A stretch of DNA of 64,000 nt from Pseudoruegeria sp. SHC-113 (lineage in GTDB: Bacteria > Pseudomonadota > Alphaproteobacteria > Rhodobacterales > Rhodobacteraceae): positions 310,001 to 374,000 of the forward strand of contig NZ_JAHUBR010000001.1 of NCBI RefSeq assembly GCF_025376885.1, written 5' to 3'. Below, in pieces: positions 26,647-35,999 of the stretch (position 1 is its first letter; each line of letters starts with the position of its first letter). A model generated the notes under the pieces. That model worked only from the letters and a program-made list of their open reading frames with translations, did not search any database and was not told the origin of the DNA. The position numbers and the translations under genes were made by a program.

Positions 26647-27246
26647 TCATGCAGATATGCGTTTGAGGTCGGCGAGCGTGTCCACGTCCTGCAGCGTGTC
26701 GATATAAGCCACATGGGGCGTGCCAAGGCTGGCCACGGTGTCTGCCATGGCGTGTTCGGACGACCAGCGCACGCCTGAAAACAGGCTCTGTTGCACCGCA
26801 AATGTGCGTTTCAGCCCGATCAGCCAGTAGCCGCCATCGGGGGCGGGGCCAAGCACGGCCTCGGCCCGCCCCAGCGCCTTGAAGGCGCGGGCGATATGCG
26901 CGGGCGTGATGCCGGGAATGTCGCCGCCGATGATCACCACCGGGCCGGGCGGCAGGCTGCGGAAGATCCGGCCCATGCGGTTGCCCAGATCGCCCGCCCC
27001 CTGCGGCACGCGCGGCAGGGCTTCGGGCCAGACCCGGCTTTGCATCCCCTCCACATCGGGCGCGACGGCAAGGATCAGATCCCAGCGCGGATCCGCGAGC
27101 CTGCGCAGGAGCCGCGCTGTTTGATGGCGGAACCACCAGGCCGCGCTGACCATGCCCAGATCCCGCCCCAGCCGCGTTTTCACGCGGCCCGGGCGCGGCT
27201 CTTTCACCATCACCACGAGCCGGCGGCGGCGCGCGGTGGGTTTCAC
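26647..27246 (-). CDS. DUF2064 / TIGR04282-type glycosyltransferase-like protein
   Basis: 199 residues related to nucleotide-diphospho-sugar transferases. LVVMVKEPRPGRVKTRLGRD is the characteristic opening, and IIGGDIPGITPAHIARAF and GPAPDGGYWLIGL match the metal/nucleotide and substrate regions of the cobalamin/molybdopterin guanylyltransferase-like DUF2064 group. The true function is unknown. The GTG start at 27246 overlaps the acetyltransferase stop (GTGA), so the two are coupled. It is the last gene of a dapE-GNAT-DUF2064 operon. Confidence 0.82.
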   Translation of the reverse strand: MKPTARRRRLVVMVKEPRPGRVKTRLGRDLGMVSAAWWFRHQTARLLRRLADPRWDLILAVAPDVEGMQSRVWPEALPRVPQGAGDLGNRMGRIFRSLPPGPVVIIGGDIPGITPAHIARAFKALGRAEAVLGPAPDGGYWLIGLKRTFAVQQSLFSGVRWSSEHAMADTVASLGTPHVAYIDTLQDVDTLADLKRISA

Positions 27247-27668
27247 AGCGTCATGTCCATGTCGAAATGCGGGATGTTGGCGTCCATGTATTCCGGGCCG
27301 CAGACCGTGAAGCCGAGCTTTTCGTAGAAGCCGAGCGCATGGGCCTGCGCGCCGAGTTTGGCGCGGGTGAGGCCGTCTGTTTCGCGCAAGAGCGTGATGC
27401 ACTGGCGGATCAGGTCCGCGCCAAGCCCGGTGCCGCGATGCTCTTTCACCACGCAGACCCGGCCGATCTTGCCGGTCGTGCCAACAAACAAAAGCCGCGC
27501 GGTGCCGACGGGCGTGCCGTCTTCGGTGGTGGCCAGCACATGCACGGCCACATCGTCCAGATCGTCCATCTCCAGATCTTCCGGCACGTTCTGCTCGTCG
27601 ATAAAAACCACCCGCCGCAGGGCGTGGCAGGCGGCGAGATCCTCGGTGCGGGCGATGGTGTAGCTCAT
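27243..27668 (-). CDS. GNAT family N-acetyltransferase (ElaA-like)
   Basis: 141 residues with a GNAT fold: [21 protein letters not shown] near the start, acetyl-CoA loop [18 protein letters not shown] (about 73-90) and [17 protein letters not shown]. This resembles the ElaA group, whose substrates are not established. It overlaps both neighbours by four bases: its start lies in the end of dapE and its stop in the start of the DUF2064 gene. It is thus firmly in the dapE operon. Confidence 0.85.
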   Translation of the reverse strand: MSYTIARTEDLAACHALRRVVFIDEQNVPEDLEMDDLDDVAVHVLATTEDGTPVGTARLLFVGTTGKIGRVCVVKEHRGTGLGADLIRQCITLLRETDGLTRAKLGAQAHALGFYEKLGFTVCGPEYMDANIPHFDMDMTL

Positions 27669-28813
27669 GCGAAATAGTCTCTGAGTATGCGGGAATAGAT
27701 GTTTTTTAACGCGCCAATCTGCTCCACCGACACGCGCTCGTCCACCTGGTGCATCGTCTTGCCGACAAGGCCAAACTCTACCACCGGGCAGTGATCCTTC
27801 ATGAAGCGCGCATCCGACGTGCCGCCGGAAGTAGACATCTCGGGGCGGCGGCCTGTCTCGGCTTCCACGGCATCCGCCACGAGGGCCGAAAGCGGGCCCG
27901 GCGGGGTGAGGAAGCTTTCCCCCGAAACCTGCGTGCGCATGGAGATCTCGACCCCGGTTTCAGCCTGCACTTTCGCGGCTTCCTCGGTGAGCCACGCAAT
28001 CAGCGCACCGGAGGAATGGGCGTCGTTGAAGCGGATGTTGACCATAGCGCGGCATTGCGCCGGGATCACGTTGTTGGCAGGGTTGCCGGTGTCGAAAGAG
28101 GCAACCGCCAGCGTGGACGGATCGAAATGCGCGGTGCCTTCGTCGAGCACATGATCGTCGAGCCGGGCGATCAGCCGCGCCAGTGCAGGCACCGGGTTCT
28201 TGGCGCGATGGGGGTAGGCCGTGTGGCCCTGAATGCCGGTGGCGGTGAAATAGGCCGTCATGCTGCCGCGCCGGCCGATCTTCATCATCTCGCCCATTTC
28301 GTTGGGGCAGGTCGGCTCGCCCACGAGGCAGGCGCTCATGGCCTCGCCTTGCTGCGCCATCCAGTCCAGCAAAGCGATGGTGCCATGCTGGGCGTCGCCT
28401 TCCTCATCGCCGGTGATGGCGAGGATCACGGCACCATCGGGCGGAGTCTGACGCACGAAATCCACAGCGGCGGCGGCAAAGGCGGCGACGCCGGATTTCA
28501 TGTCGGTCGCCCCGCGCCCCCACATCTGGCCCTCACGGATTTCGGCACCGAAGGGATCGGACGTCCAGGCTGCCAGATCGCCCACCGGAACTACATCCGT
28601 GTGGCCGTTGAAGCCGAAGCTCTTCGCATGGCCCTTCTCGCCCCAGCGGGCATAAAGATTGGCGATGCCTTCGCGATCCACCCGCGTGCAGGCGAACCCG
28701 GCCCCGGCCAGAAGCTGCTCCAGCAGCCCCAGCGCACCGCCCTCTTCCGGCGTAACAGAAGGGCAGCGGATCAGATCAGCCGTCAGGGCGACGGGATCGA
28801 CGGGCTCAATCAT
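27665..28813 (-). CDS. dapE: Succinyl-diaminopimelate desuccinylase
   Basis: 382-residue M20 metalloenzyme that releases succinate from N-succinyl-LL-2,6-diaminopimelate in lysine and peptidoglycan biosynthesis. Metal and catalytic motifs: [33 protein letters not shown] and [11 protein letters not shown] near the end. The ATG at 28813 follows GAAGGAGA; an upstream in-frame start is weak. It works with dapD (35024-35851), which is separated from it by the Hint/receptor cluster. It heads an overlapping three-gene operon. Confidence 0.96.
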   Translation of the reverse strand: MIEPVDPVALTADLIRCPSVTPEEGGALGLLEQLLAGAGFACTRVDREGIANLYARWGEKGHAKSFGFNGHTDVVPVGDLAAWTSDPFGAEIREGQMWGRGATDMKSGVAAFAAAAVDFVRQTPPDGAVILAITGDEEGDAQHGTIALLDWMAQQGEAMSACLVGEPTCPNEMGEMMKIGRRGSMTAYFTATGIQGHTAYPHRAKNPVPALARLIARLDDHVLDEGTAHFDPSTLAVASFDTGNPANNVIPAQCRAMVNIRFNDAHSSGALIAWLTEEAAKVQAETGVEISMRTQVSGESFLTPPGPLSALVADAVEAETGRRPEMSTSGGTSDARFMKDHCPVVEFGLVGKTMHQVDERVSVEQIGALKNIYSRILRDYFA

Positions 28814-29084
28814 GGGGCTCTCCTTCTCGGCGGGCGGCATAGCGTGCCGGACCGGGATAAAGCCTCGCCCCTGCGCCTGCAACGCGGGATTATGTGGCTC
28901 CGGCGCATCAAAGCGGCTTTACGCGGAGGGAAGGCGGCGCGAAAGAGTTAACGCGGGATAAAAACTGTGCTGCTATGCGTTTCATAACAATGACCTGAGG
29001 CAGGGCAAACGCGGGCAGCACGGGCAAAACCTCCGGCACCCCGACGCAAGGACGAACCAGAGCACGCGACACAGCGTGCCACGA

Positions 29085-29100
29085 GCAGCGTTTGCGCTGC
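29085..29100 (+). other. Hairpin just upstream of first Hint gene
   Basis: GCAGCG-TTTG-CGCTGC lies 24 bases before the ATG at 29124, close to the ribosome-binding site AAGGGG, so it could influence translation. The gap 28814-29123 between dapE and this gene also has an AT-rich patch around 28947-28992 that is a likely promoter region. No gene is seen in the gap. Confidence 0.4.
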
Positions 29101-29123
29101 CCCGCATGAGGCAAGGGGCAGGC

Positions 29124-30686
29124 ATGGTCACGATAAATAACACCGCTTCGGCCACCGAAATGGCCCAGGCGATCTTGGGTGACGGCGTACAGATCGTGGG
29201 CGCGAGCTACACGGGCGACAACCGTGCGTCTGGCATCCACTCCAACGCCGATACGCTTTCCCCGGGGGTGGCCCCCAGCGATAGCGGGGTGATCCTGTCG
29301 ACGGGGCAGGTCAACTCCTTCATCGGGATCGATTCCAACCCCAATGACTCCGGCTCCACCACCTCGGGTTCCAGCGGGCCAAACAATGATGCAGGCTTCA
29401 ACGCCATCGCCGGCACCAACACCTACGATGCCTCTTACATCGATATCGATTTCACTTCCGATCACGATCTGCTCACCCTGCAGTTCGTCTTCTCGTCAGA
29501 GGAATACCCGGAGTATGTGAACTCCATTTACAACGACATCGTCGGTGTCTGGGTGAACGGCTCGCTCGTGCCGCTTGAGATCGGCAACGGCAATACCTCC
29601 ATTGGCAACCTCAACGAGAACAACAACTTCAACCTCTACGTGGACAACACGAACGACCAGTACAACACCGAAATGGACGGCTTCACCGTCACGCTGTCGC
29701 TGACCATTCCAGTGAACACGACGGCGGTGAACTCGATCCGCATCGGCATCGCCGATGTGGGCGACAACCGGTACGATTCCAACCTGCTCATTGCCGGGAA
29801 CAGCCTGCAATCCGGGCTGATCGCGAATTCGGACAGTGTCACCATGGGCGTGAACGGGACGAAAACCGTTGATGTGCTGGGCAATGATTTCAACTCCGCC
29901 ACCGGGGTGATCACGATCACCCATATCAACGGGATCGCGGTGTCCGCGGGCGATTCCGTGCTGCTGGCCACGAGGCAGCGGATCTGGCTGAACGCCGATG
30001 GCACCTTCACCGTCGAAACCGACGGTGACGTGGAAGCGGTGAATTTCACCTACATGATCGAGAACGACAACGGCACGACGGACACGGGTTTCGTCACCAT
30101 CGACACGGTGCCCTGTTTCGTGGCGGGCACCCGGATCCGCACGCCCGATGGGGAGCGCGCGGTTGAGGCGCTGCAGCCCGGCGATCTGGTGATGACCCAC
30201 GACAACGGCCCCCAGCCGGTGCGCTGGGCGGGCCGTCGCAAGGTGCCCGCGCGTGGTGCGCATGCGCCGGTTGTGATCCGTGCGGGGGCCTTTGGCAATC
30301 ACGGCGAGCTGAAGGTCTCGCCCCAGCACCGGGTGCTTCTGCGCGACACGTTGGCCGAGCTTCTGTTCGGCGAGTCCGAGGTTCTGGTGGCCGCCAAGGA
30401 TCTGGTGAACGATCGCGCCATCCGCAACGTGGAAGGCGGCGAGGTGGAATATGTCCACATCCTGTTCGACGAGCATCAGGTTGTCTATTCCGAGGGGCTG
30501 GCGACGGAGAGCTTCCTGCCGGGGCCACAGGCCGTGGACAGTTTCGAGCAGGACATCGTGGCGGAGATCGCCTCGATCTTCCCGGAACTGGATCCGGAAA
30601 CCGGACTTGGCTACGGCGCTTCGGCCCGGCGGACGCTGAAGAAATTCGAAGCGGCGGTGCTGATGTCGCGCCGTTGGGCCGCCTGA
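29124..30686 (+). CDS. Choice-of-anchor L and Hint domain protein 1
   Basis: 520 residues. Order: choice-of-anchor L domain (about 5-230, with GVILSTGQVN, FVFSSEEYPEYVN and NTEMDGFTVTLSL), a cadherin-like segment (about 235-325, with VDVLGNDFNS and [10 protein letters not shown]) and a C-terminal Hint_2 domain (from [10 protein letters not shown] at 329). Hint nucleophile Cys331 and the T/S-x-x-H histidine (SPQH, His402) are present, so self-cleavage is plausible. It has no signal peptide at the N terminus; related proteins are thought to be exported by other routes. It is paralogous to the protein at 33459. Function unknown; possibly surface or extracellular. Confidence 0.88.
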   Translation: MVTINNTASATEMAQAILGDGVQIVGASYTGDNRASGIHSNADTLSPGVAPSDSGVILSTGQVNSFIGIDSNPNDSGSTTSGSSGPNNDAGFNAIAGTNTYDASYIDIDFTSDHDLLTLQFVFSSEEYPEYVNSIYNDIVGVWVNGSLVPLEIGNGNTSIGNLNENNNFNLYVDNTNDQYNTEMDGFTVTLSLTIPVNTTAVNSIRIGIADVGDNRYDSNLLIAGNSLQSGLIANSDSVTMGVNGTKTVDVLGNDFNSATGVITITHINGIAVSAGDSVLLATRQRIWLNADGTFTVETDGDVEAVNFTYMIENDNGTTDTGFVTIDTVPCFVAGTRIRTPDGERAVEALQPGDLVMTHDNGPQPVRWAGRRKVPARGAHAPVVIRAGAFGNHGELKVSPQHRVLLRDTLAELLFGESEVLVAAKDLVNDRAIRNVEGGEVEYVHILFDEHQVVYSEGLATESFLPGPQAVDSFEQDIVAEIASIFPELDPETGLGYGASARRTLKKFEAAVLMSRRWAA

Positions 30687-30755
30687 CTTGGGCCCAATGT
30701 CTGGGAAAGAAGATGTGGCCGGTCAACGGCTGCCAATAAGAAGGCACGAAGAAGA

Positions 30756-31802
30756 ATGACATGGCGAGCCCTCATCGATTCCCGCGCGCAGGCCTTCCGC
30801 GACGCCGGCCCCGCGCTGCCCGATCCGGGGCCGCGTGGCAGCCTCGTGGTGGAGCTTGCGCTCTGTGCCTCCCGCTCTGAGCCCTTCGTGGCCCTTGCCA
30901 CGCCGCAAGGCGCGCCGGGTTTTGGGCTAACGCTCACGGTGGATCCCCATGGCGTTGTCCGGCTGGAACTGCGCGACGGGCCGGAGCAGCGCATCATCGC
31001 CGCCAAGAGCGGCACCTCCAGCAGCCATCGCAGCCTGCGCATCACCTACTCCTGGTGCCTTGAGGAGTCCCTCGGGGTGCTCACCGTCGAGAACCTGCTG
31101 GACGGCTGGCTCTCGCAATCGGAGTATCGCGGCGTTCTGGCCGTGCCTGCCCGCGCATTGGCCGGGGCCGCGCGGCCGGTGATGGATGCGGATCTGGCCT
31201 TTGCCGGCGTGTCCGAGGACATGGAGCCCGTCGGCCTTGCGGCCTCCATCGCCGCCGGGGCCGCGGTGCTGACCGAACACGGCCCCCGTGCGATCGAAAC
31301 CCTGCAGCCCGGTGATCGTATTGTGACGCGCGACAACGGCCTTCAGCCTGTGCGCTGGGTGGTGCGGCGCAGCGTGCCATCGGTGGGCGGCTTCCGCCCG
31401 GTGCGCCTGCGCGCGCCCCATTTCGGCCTCGCCCGCGATCTGCTCCTTGGCCCGGACCAGCGGGTGCTGTTTGAAGGGGCCTCGGTGGAATATCTGTTTG
31501 GCGAGGAGGAGATGTTCGTGGAAGCCCGCCACCTCGTGGACGGGCGCAAGGCGGTGCTGGACACCGTGGCGGCGACGGTCTGTTACCACCAGATCCTGCT
31601 CGACGACCACGAGGTGCTCACCGTGGACGGGCTGGAACTGGAGAGCCTTTTCGTCGGCGATCTGTGCGATGACCCTGCGCTCCTGCGCACGACTTTGCTT
31701 GCAGAGATCGCCCCGGATCGACTACCACGCCACGAACGCGTGGCCCGCCCACAACTCAGGGCCTATGAGGCGCCGACCCTGCGGTTCGCGCTGACAGCCT
31801 GA
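30756..31802 (+). CDS. Hint domain protein 2 (degenerate active site)
   Basis: 348 residues. The N-terminal 150 residues are unrecognised and look like a compact beta-rich module. A Hint_2 domain covers about 155-300, aligned by LQPGDRIVTRDNGLQPVRW, LFGEEEMFVEARHLVDG and LLDDHEVLTVDG. The nucleophile position holds Ser164 (AASIAAGA in place of PCFVAGT) and the T/S-x-x-H histidine is Gln235 (GPDQ). Self-splicing or cleavage chemistry is therefore probably lost or altered. It lies 69 bases after Hint protein 1 and 41 bases before the receptor-like gene, all on the + strand. Confidence 0.8.
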   Translation: MTWRALIDSRAQAFRDAGPALPDPGPRGSLVVELALCASRSEPFVALATPQGAPGFGLTLTVDPHGVVRLELRDGPEQRIIAAKSGTSSSHRSLRITYSWCLEESLGVLTVENLLDGWLSQSEYRGVLAVPARALAGAARPVMDADLAFAGVSEDMEPVGLAASIAAGAAVLTEHGPRAIETLQPGDRIVTRDNGLQPVRWVVRRSVPSVGGFRPVRLRAPHFGLARDLLLGPDQRVLFEGASVEYLFGEEEMFVEARHLVDGRKAVLDTVAATVCYHQILLDDHEVLTVDGLELESLFVGDLCDDPALLRTTLLAEIAPDRLPRHERVARPQLRAYEAPTLRFALTA

Positions 31803-31843
31803 AACAGGCGCGCTGAGAACTGTAGAACGACGGGACTTTTTCG

Positions 31844-32899
31844 ATGATCCGCCTGATCGCCGCCTTGATGCTTGCCACCGCGTCCCTGCTCTCGCAGGCG
31901 GTGGCGCAGGATCTGCGCGTCGCCACCGTGACGCGTCCGCCCTTCTCCATGGTGGAAAACGGGGCCGAAACGGGCTTCAGCCTCGATCTCTGGGCCGCAC
32001 TCATGGCGGAGCTGGAGCAGGAGTACGAGGTCGTCCGGGTCGAAGAGTTTCAGGAGATGCTGGATCTCGTGACCACCGAGCAGGTCGATGCGGCGGTGGC
32101 CAATATCTCGATCACCGCCAGTCGCGAGATGATCATGGATTACTCGCAGCCGATCTTTGAGTCGGGCCTGCAGGTGATGGTGCCGGCGTCAAACCAGAGC
32201 AGCTTTTCTGTTTGGAACGCGATCCTGTCGCGCGATCTGCTGATCGCCGTGGCGCTGGCCTTCGGCCTTCTGCTGGGTGGCGGGATGCTGATGTGGGCCT
32301 TTGAGCGCCGCGCGCAGCCCTATTTCGACAGGCCCGCGAAAGAGGCGATCTTCCCGTCCTTCTGGTGGGCGCTGAACCTCGTGGTGAACGGCGGCTTCGA
32401 GGAGCGCATGCCGCGCACCTTCTTCGGGCGCATCTTCGGCGTGTTCCTCGTGATCTCCTCGCTGTTCATCGTCTCGATTTTCGTCGCCAACATCACCGCC
32501 GCCATGACGGTGAAGGCGATCCAGAGCTCGGTGAACTCGATCTCCGATCTGGAAGGCAAGCTTGTGGGCACCACTTCGGGCTCCACCGCCAGTGTCTTTC
32601 TGGCCGGGCGCGATCTGCGCTACATCGGCTACGAGGATCTGGACGCGCTGCTGCAGGCGTTTGAAGACGGCGAGCTTGATGCCGTTGTCTTCGACGCGCC
32701 GATCCTTGCCTATTACGTCAACACGCGCGGGCGGCGGCTGGGTGAGCTGAAAGGCGGGGTGTTCCTGCGTGAGGACTACGGCATCGCCTTCCCCACCAAC
32801 AGCCCGCTGGCGGAGCCCGTGAACCAGGCGCTTCTGCGCCTCAAGGAAAACGGCACCTACGACGATCTCAGCCGCAAGTGGTTCGGCCGCACGAACTGA
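31844..32899 (+). CDS. Prokaryotic ionotropic glutamate-receptor-like channel
   Basis: 351 residues. Signal peptide 1-21; first half of a bacterial type 3 solute-binding domain (about 22-120, DLRVATVTRPPFSMV); membrane span M1 (about 128-150); pore-loop-like segment (FPSFWWALNLVVNGGF, about 166-182); M2 (about 192-218); and second half of the binding domain (about 225-351). This S1-M1-P-M2-S2 order is that of GluR0 and eukaryotic glutamate receptors. The ligand is probably an amino acid. The potassium filter TVGYGD of GluR0 is absent, so selectivity is unknown. It may be a sensor rather than a channel. Confidence 0.85.
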   Translation: MIRLIAALMLATASLLSQAVAQDLRVATVTRPPFSMVENGAETGFSLDLWAALMAELEQEYEVVRVEEFQEMLDLVTTEQVDAAVANISITASREMIMDYSQPIFESGLQVMVPASNQSSFSVWNAILSRDLLIAVALAFGLLLGGGMLMWAFERRAQPYFDRPAKEAIFPSFWWALNLVVNGGFEERMPRTFFGRIFGVFLVISSLFIVSIFVANITAAMTVKAIQSSVNSISDLEGKLVGTTSGSTASVFLAGRDLRYIGYEDLDALLQAFEDGELDAVVFDAPILAYYVNTRGRRLGELKGGVFLREDYGIAFPTNSPLAEPVNQALLRLKENGTYDDLSRKWFGRTN

Positions 32900-32919
32900 T
32901 CCGAACCGCGATAGACGGC

Positions 32920-33267
32920 TCAGGCTTTTTCTTCGAAGAAGGGCGTCATCTGCGCGACGATGACGCTGTTTTCCTCCAGCGCGCGGGCCATCAGGGCCTG
33001 CTCTTCGTCGGGGATGTCATGGCCTTCGGCCAGCCGTTCCTCCAGCGTGCCGTAGCCGCTGATTTCGAGCGGGGCCAGATCGGCCTGTTTCAGGATCGCC
33101 ACGGTTTCGCGCACGGCCTCGGCCTCGTCCACGCCGGAGGCATAGCACACCAGCGCCGCGCCGGTTGCGCCCTTGGGCAGCCCGTCGCCTGTCTTGCGCC
33201 CGACTTCCACGAGCAAGGTGAACACCTGCTGGCGCGAGGGCTTCTTGGGTTTCTTTTCCTTCGTCAT
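32920..33267 (-). CDS. Hypothetical protein, small soluble
   Basis: 115 residues, not recognised. It opens with a lysine-rich stretch (MTKEKKPKKPSRQQVF), then an alpha/beta-looking body (GAALVCYASGVDEAEAVRETVAILKQADLAPLEISGYG) and an acidic end. The start at 33267 is chosen over an upstream in-frame ATG at 33303. It lies on the - strand between the receptor and the third Hint gene. The sequence LAPLEISGYGTLEERLAEGHDIPDEE is reminiscent of small regulatory or stress-associated proteins, but nothing specific can be assigned. Confidence 0.65.
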   Translation of the reverse strand: MTKEKKPKKPSRQQVFTLLVEVGRKTGDGLPKGATGAALVCYASGVDEAEAVRETVAILKQADLAPLEISGYGTLEERLAEGHDIPDEEQALMARALEENSVIVAQMTPFFEEKA

Positions 33268-33353
33268 AGGCCCGCCACTACCGCTTGCGCCTGCGCCGGT
33301 CAACAGCCCTGCAAAGACCCTGCGAGGTGGGTGCTTTCCCCATCCGCATGGAT

Positions 33354-33387
33354 TTGACTCATACTTTCGGGAAAGACCTATCCCGAA
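33354..33387 (+). promoter_or_regulatory. Candidate promoter with inverted repeat before Hint gene 3
   Basis: TTGACT at 33354-33359 resembles a -35 box; 17 bases later CCTATC is a weak -10. Overlapping it is an inverted repeat TTCGGGA (33366-33372) / TCCCGAA (33381-33387) with 8-base spacing, which is a fitting size for a repressor site. The Hint gene starts at 33459. Confidence 0.45.
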
Positions 33388-33458
33388 GGCCCCGGCAGTT
33401 CAGCCTTCATTAGGCGTATCCCTCCTAGCGTGTTTTTACCCGTGTATGAGGTTGCCCC

Positions 33459-35027
33459 GTGGTCGCTGCGTCCGAATTGTCCATCAACACCAACGCCACC
33501 GCCGATCAGATGGCGGAAGCCATGTTTGGCTCCGGTATCGAAATCGTCGGGGCGAGCTACACCGGCGCGGGCGGGGCGTCAGGCATCTATTCCGGCGGTG
33601 ATACCACGGCCCCCCAACTCACCCCCTCTGATACCGGCGTGATCCTCTCCACGGGCCGCGCCACGGATGTGACGAACAGTTCCGGCGATGCCAATACCTC
33701 CTCCGGCACCTCCACCAATTGGAACCTCGCCGGCGATTCCGACCTGAACGCCATCGCCGGTGCCCAGACGTTTGACGCCGCGATCTTCGAGGCCACCTTC
33801 ATCCCGCAAGGCGACGTGCTGACGATGCAGGTGGTGTTTTCCTCGGAAGAGTATCTGGAGTACGTGAATTCCGGCTTCAATGATGCCGTGGGCATCTGGG
33901 TCAATGGCGTGAAGGCTGAGCTGACGGTTGGCGATGGCGATATCACCATCAACAACATCAACGATCAGTCGAACCAGAACCTCTATATCGACAACCCGGC
34001 TGGCCTTGATCCCGTCAACACCGAGATGGACGGGCTGACGATCACGCTCACCCTGAAAGCCAATGTAACGGCCGGGGAAGAGAACACGATCAAGATCGCC
34101 ATCGCTGATGGGGGCGATGGGGTCTATGATTCCAACCTTCTGATCGCGGGGGACAGTATCCAGACGGCGCTGGTGGCCGGGGATGATGCCGTCACGCTCG
34201 ATCACACCCAGCCGCAGGTGGTGGATGTTCTTGCGAACGATAATTCCACCGTGCCTGGCACCCTGACAATCACCGCCATCAACGGCACGCCTGTGGTGGC
34301 CGGGCAGACGGTCACCCTGCCCACCGGCGAAATGGTGATGCTGAACGCCGATGGCACCTTCACGATCACCTCCGATGGCGAGGAGGGCACCAACCAGTTC
34401 TCCTATGAGGTGACGGATGCGGCGGGCAACACGGATACGGCCTTTGTCAGCCTCACCACCGTGCCCTGTTTCGTGGCTGGCACCCTGATCAAGACGGTTT
34501 CTGGCGACGTGCCGGTGGAGCGACTACGCCCCGGCGATCGGGTCATCACCCGCGATCACGGGCCGCAGGCCCTGCGCTGGCTTGGCATGTCGCGCCGCAA
34601 GGCAGAAGGCAAGGACGCGCCGGTGGTCTTCGAGGCGGGGGCTCTGGGCCAGCATGAGGAGGTGGCGGTGTCGGCCAATCACCGGATGCTGCTCGTCTCG
34701 GCCCGCGCGGCGCTGCTGTTTGGCGAGCGGGAGGTGCTTGTGAAGGCCAAACACCTCGTGAACGGGCAGAGCGTGCGGGTGCAGGAGGATGGCGCACAGG
34801 TCACCTATGTGCACCTTCTGTTTGACCGCCATGAGATCATCTGGGCCAACGGTGCCCAAAGCGAAAGCTACCACCCGGGCCGCGAAACGATGGAGAGTTT
34901 CGATCCCGAAACCCGGGCGGAAATCCTGCGCCTGATGCCCACGAGCGATGCGCTCACCGGCTATGGCTACGGGCCCTCGGCCCGGGTCAGCTTGCGCGGC
35001 TACGAGAGCCGCGCGCTGTTTGGTTAG
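33459..35027 (+). CDS. Choice-of-anchor L and Hint domain protein 3
   Basis: 522 residues, colinear with the protein at 29124. It has a choice-of-anchor L domain (about 5-230, with [22 protein letters not shown] and [13 protein letters not shown]), a cadherin-like segment (about 245-330, with [10 protein letters not shown] and [10 protein letters not shown]) and a Hint_2 domain from [10 protein letters not shown]. Cys337 and His408 (SANH) are present, so the predicted autocatalytic residues are intact. The GTG at 33459 is preceded by GAGG. Its stop overlaps the end of dapD by four bases in convergent orientation. It is probably a duplicate of Hint protein 1. Confidence 0.88.
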   Translation: MVAASELSINTNATADQMAEAMFGSGIEIVGASYTGAGGASGIYSGGDTTAPQLTPSDTGVILSTGRATDVTNSSGDANTSSGTSTNWNLAGDSDLNAIAGAQTFDAAIFEATFIPQGDVLTMQVVFSSEEYLEYVNSGFNDAVGIWVNGVKAELTVGDGDITINNINDQSNQNLYIDNPAGLDPVNTEMDGLTITLTLKANVTAGEENTIKIAIADGGDGVYDSNLLIAGDSIQTALVAGDDAVTLDHTQPQVVDVLANDNSTVPGTLTITAINGTPVVAGQTVTLPTGEMVMLNADGTFTITSDGEEGTNQFSYEVTDAAGNTDTAFVSLTTVPCFVAGTLIKTVSGDVPVERLRPGDRVITRDHGPQALRWLGMSRRKAEGKDAPVVFEAGALGQHEEVAVSANHRMLLVSARAALLFGEREVLVKAKHLVNGQSVRVQEDGAQVTYVHLLFDRHEIIWANGAQSESYHPGRETMESFDPETRAEILRLMPTSDALTGYGYGPSARVSLRGYESRALFG

Positions 35028-35851
35028 TCGCGCAGCAGCTCGTTGATGCCGGTCTTGGAGCGGGTGCGCTCGTCCACGCGCTTCACGATCACCGCGCAGT
35101 AGAGGTTGACGCCGTTTTTCGACGGCAGGGAGCCAGCTACCACCACGGAGTAGGGCGGTACTTCGCCATACATCACTTCACCGGTTTCGCGGTCCACGAT
35201 CTTGGTGGATTGGCCGATGAACACGCCCATGCCCAGCACGGAGCCCTCGCGCACGATGCAGCCTTCCACCACCTCGGAGCGCGCGCCGATGAAGCAGTTG
35301 TCCTCGATGATCGTCGGCCCGGCCTGCATCGGCTCCAGCACGCCGCCAATGCCGACGCCGCCGGAGAGGTGCACGTTCTTGCCGATTTGCGCACAGGAGC
35401 CCACGGTGGCCCAGGTGTCGACCATCGTGCCCTCATCCACGTAGGCGCCGAGGTTCACGAAGGAGGGCATCAGCACCACGCCCGGCGCGATGAAGGCGGA
35501 TTTGCGCACCACGGCGTTGGGCACGGCGCGGAAACCTGCGGCCTTCCACTGGTTGTCGCCCCAGCCCTTGAACTTGCTGTCGACCTTGTCCCACCAGCCA
35601 GAGCCCTGCGGCCCGCCGGATTGCTCTTCCATATCCTTGATGCGGAAGCCCAGCAGCACGGCCTTCTTGGCCCATTGGTTCACGTGCCAATCGCCGCTCG
35701 CAAGCTTCTCGGCCACGCGCAGCTGGCCGGAATCGAGCGCGTTCAGCGTGTCCTCGATGGCCTCGCGGGTTTCGCCCGTGGTAGCGGGGGTGATCTGGTC
35801 GCGCGCCTCCCAGGCGGCTTCGATGGCAGCTTCGAGCTGAGCGTTAGACAT
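35024..35851 (-). CDS. dapD: Tetrahydrodipicolinate N-succinyltransferase
   Basis: 275-residue enzyme that transfers succinate from succinyl-CoA to tetrahydrodipicolinate, the first committed succinylase step to diaminopimelate and lysine. It has the left-handed beta-helix hexapeptide region (about 110-230, with [25 protein letters not shown] and [13 protein letters not shown]) and conserved [13 protein letters not shown]. Length is normal. It and dapE are on the same strand about 6 kb apart, separated by the Hint/receptor cluster. The convergent overlap with Hint gene 3 is four bases. Confidence 0.97.
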   Translation of the reverse strand: MSNAQLEAAIEAAWEARDQITPATTGETREAIEDTLNALDSGQLRVAEKLASGDWHVNQWAKKAVLLGFRIKDMEEQSGGPQGSGWWDKVDSKFKGWGDNQWKAAGFRAVPNAVVRKSAFIAPGVVLMPSFVNLGAYVDEGTMVDTWATVGSCAQIGKNVHLSGGVGIGGVLEPMQAGPTIIEDNCFIGARSEVVEGCIVREGSVLGMGVFIGQSTKIVDRETGEVMYGEVPPYSVVVAGSLPSKNGVNLYCAVIVKRVDERTRSKTGINELLRD

Positions 35852-35999
35852 GTAAGGCCTCCAATTGTCGCGCGCCTGCTATAGGCGGTTGCCCCCTGTC
35901 GGGCAATCCCCGAGGCGTGATCGGCTGCGCGCGGATCGTCCCTTGCTGCCGTGCAGCGAGGCGGGGTAACGTGAAAAGGTAGCGAACAAGGAATTATTC

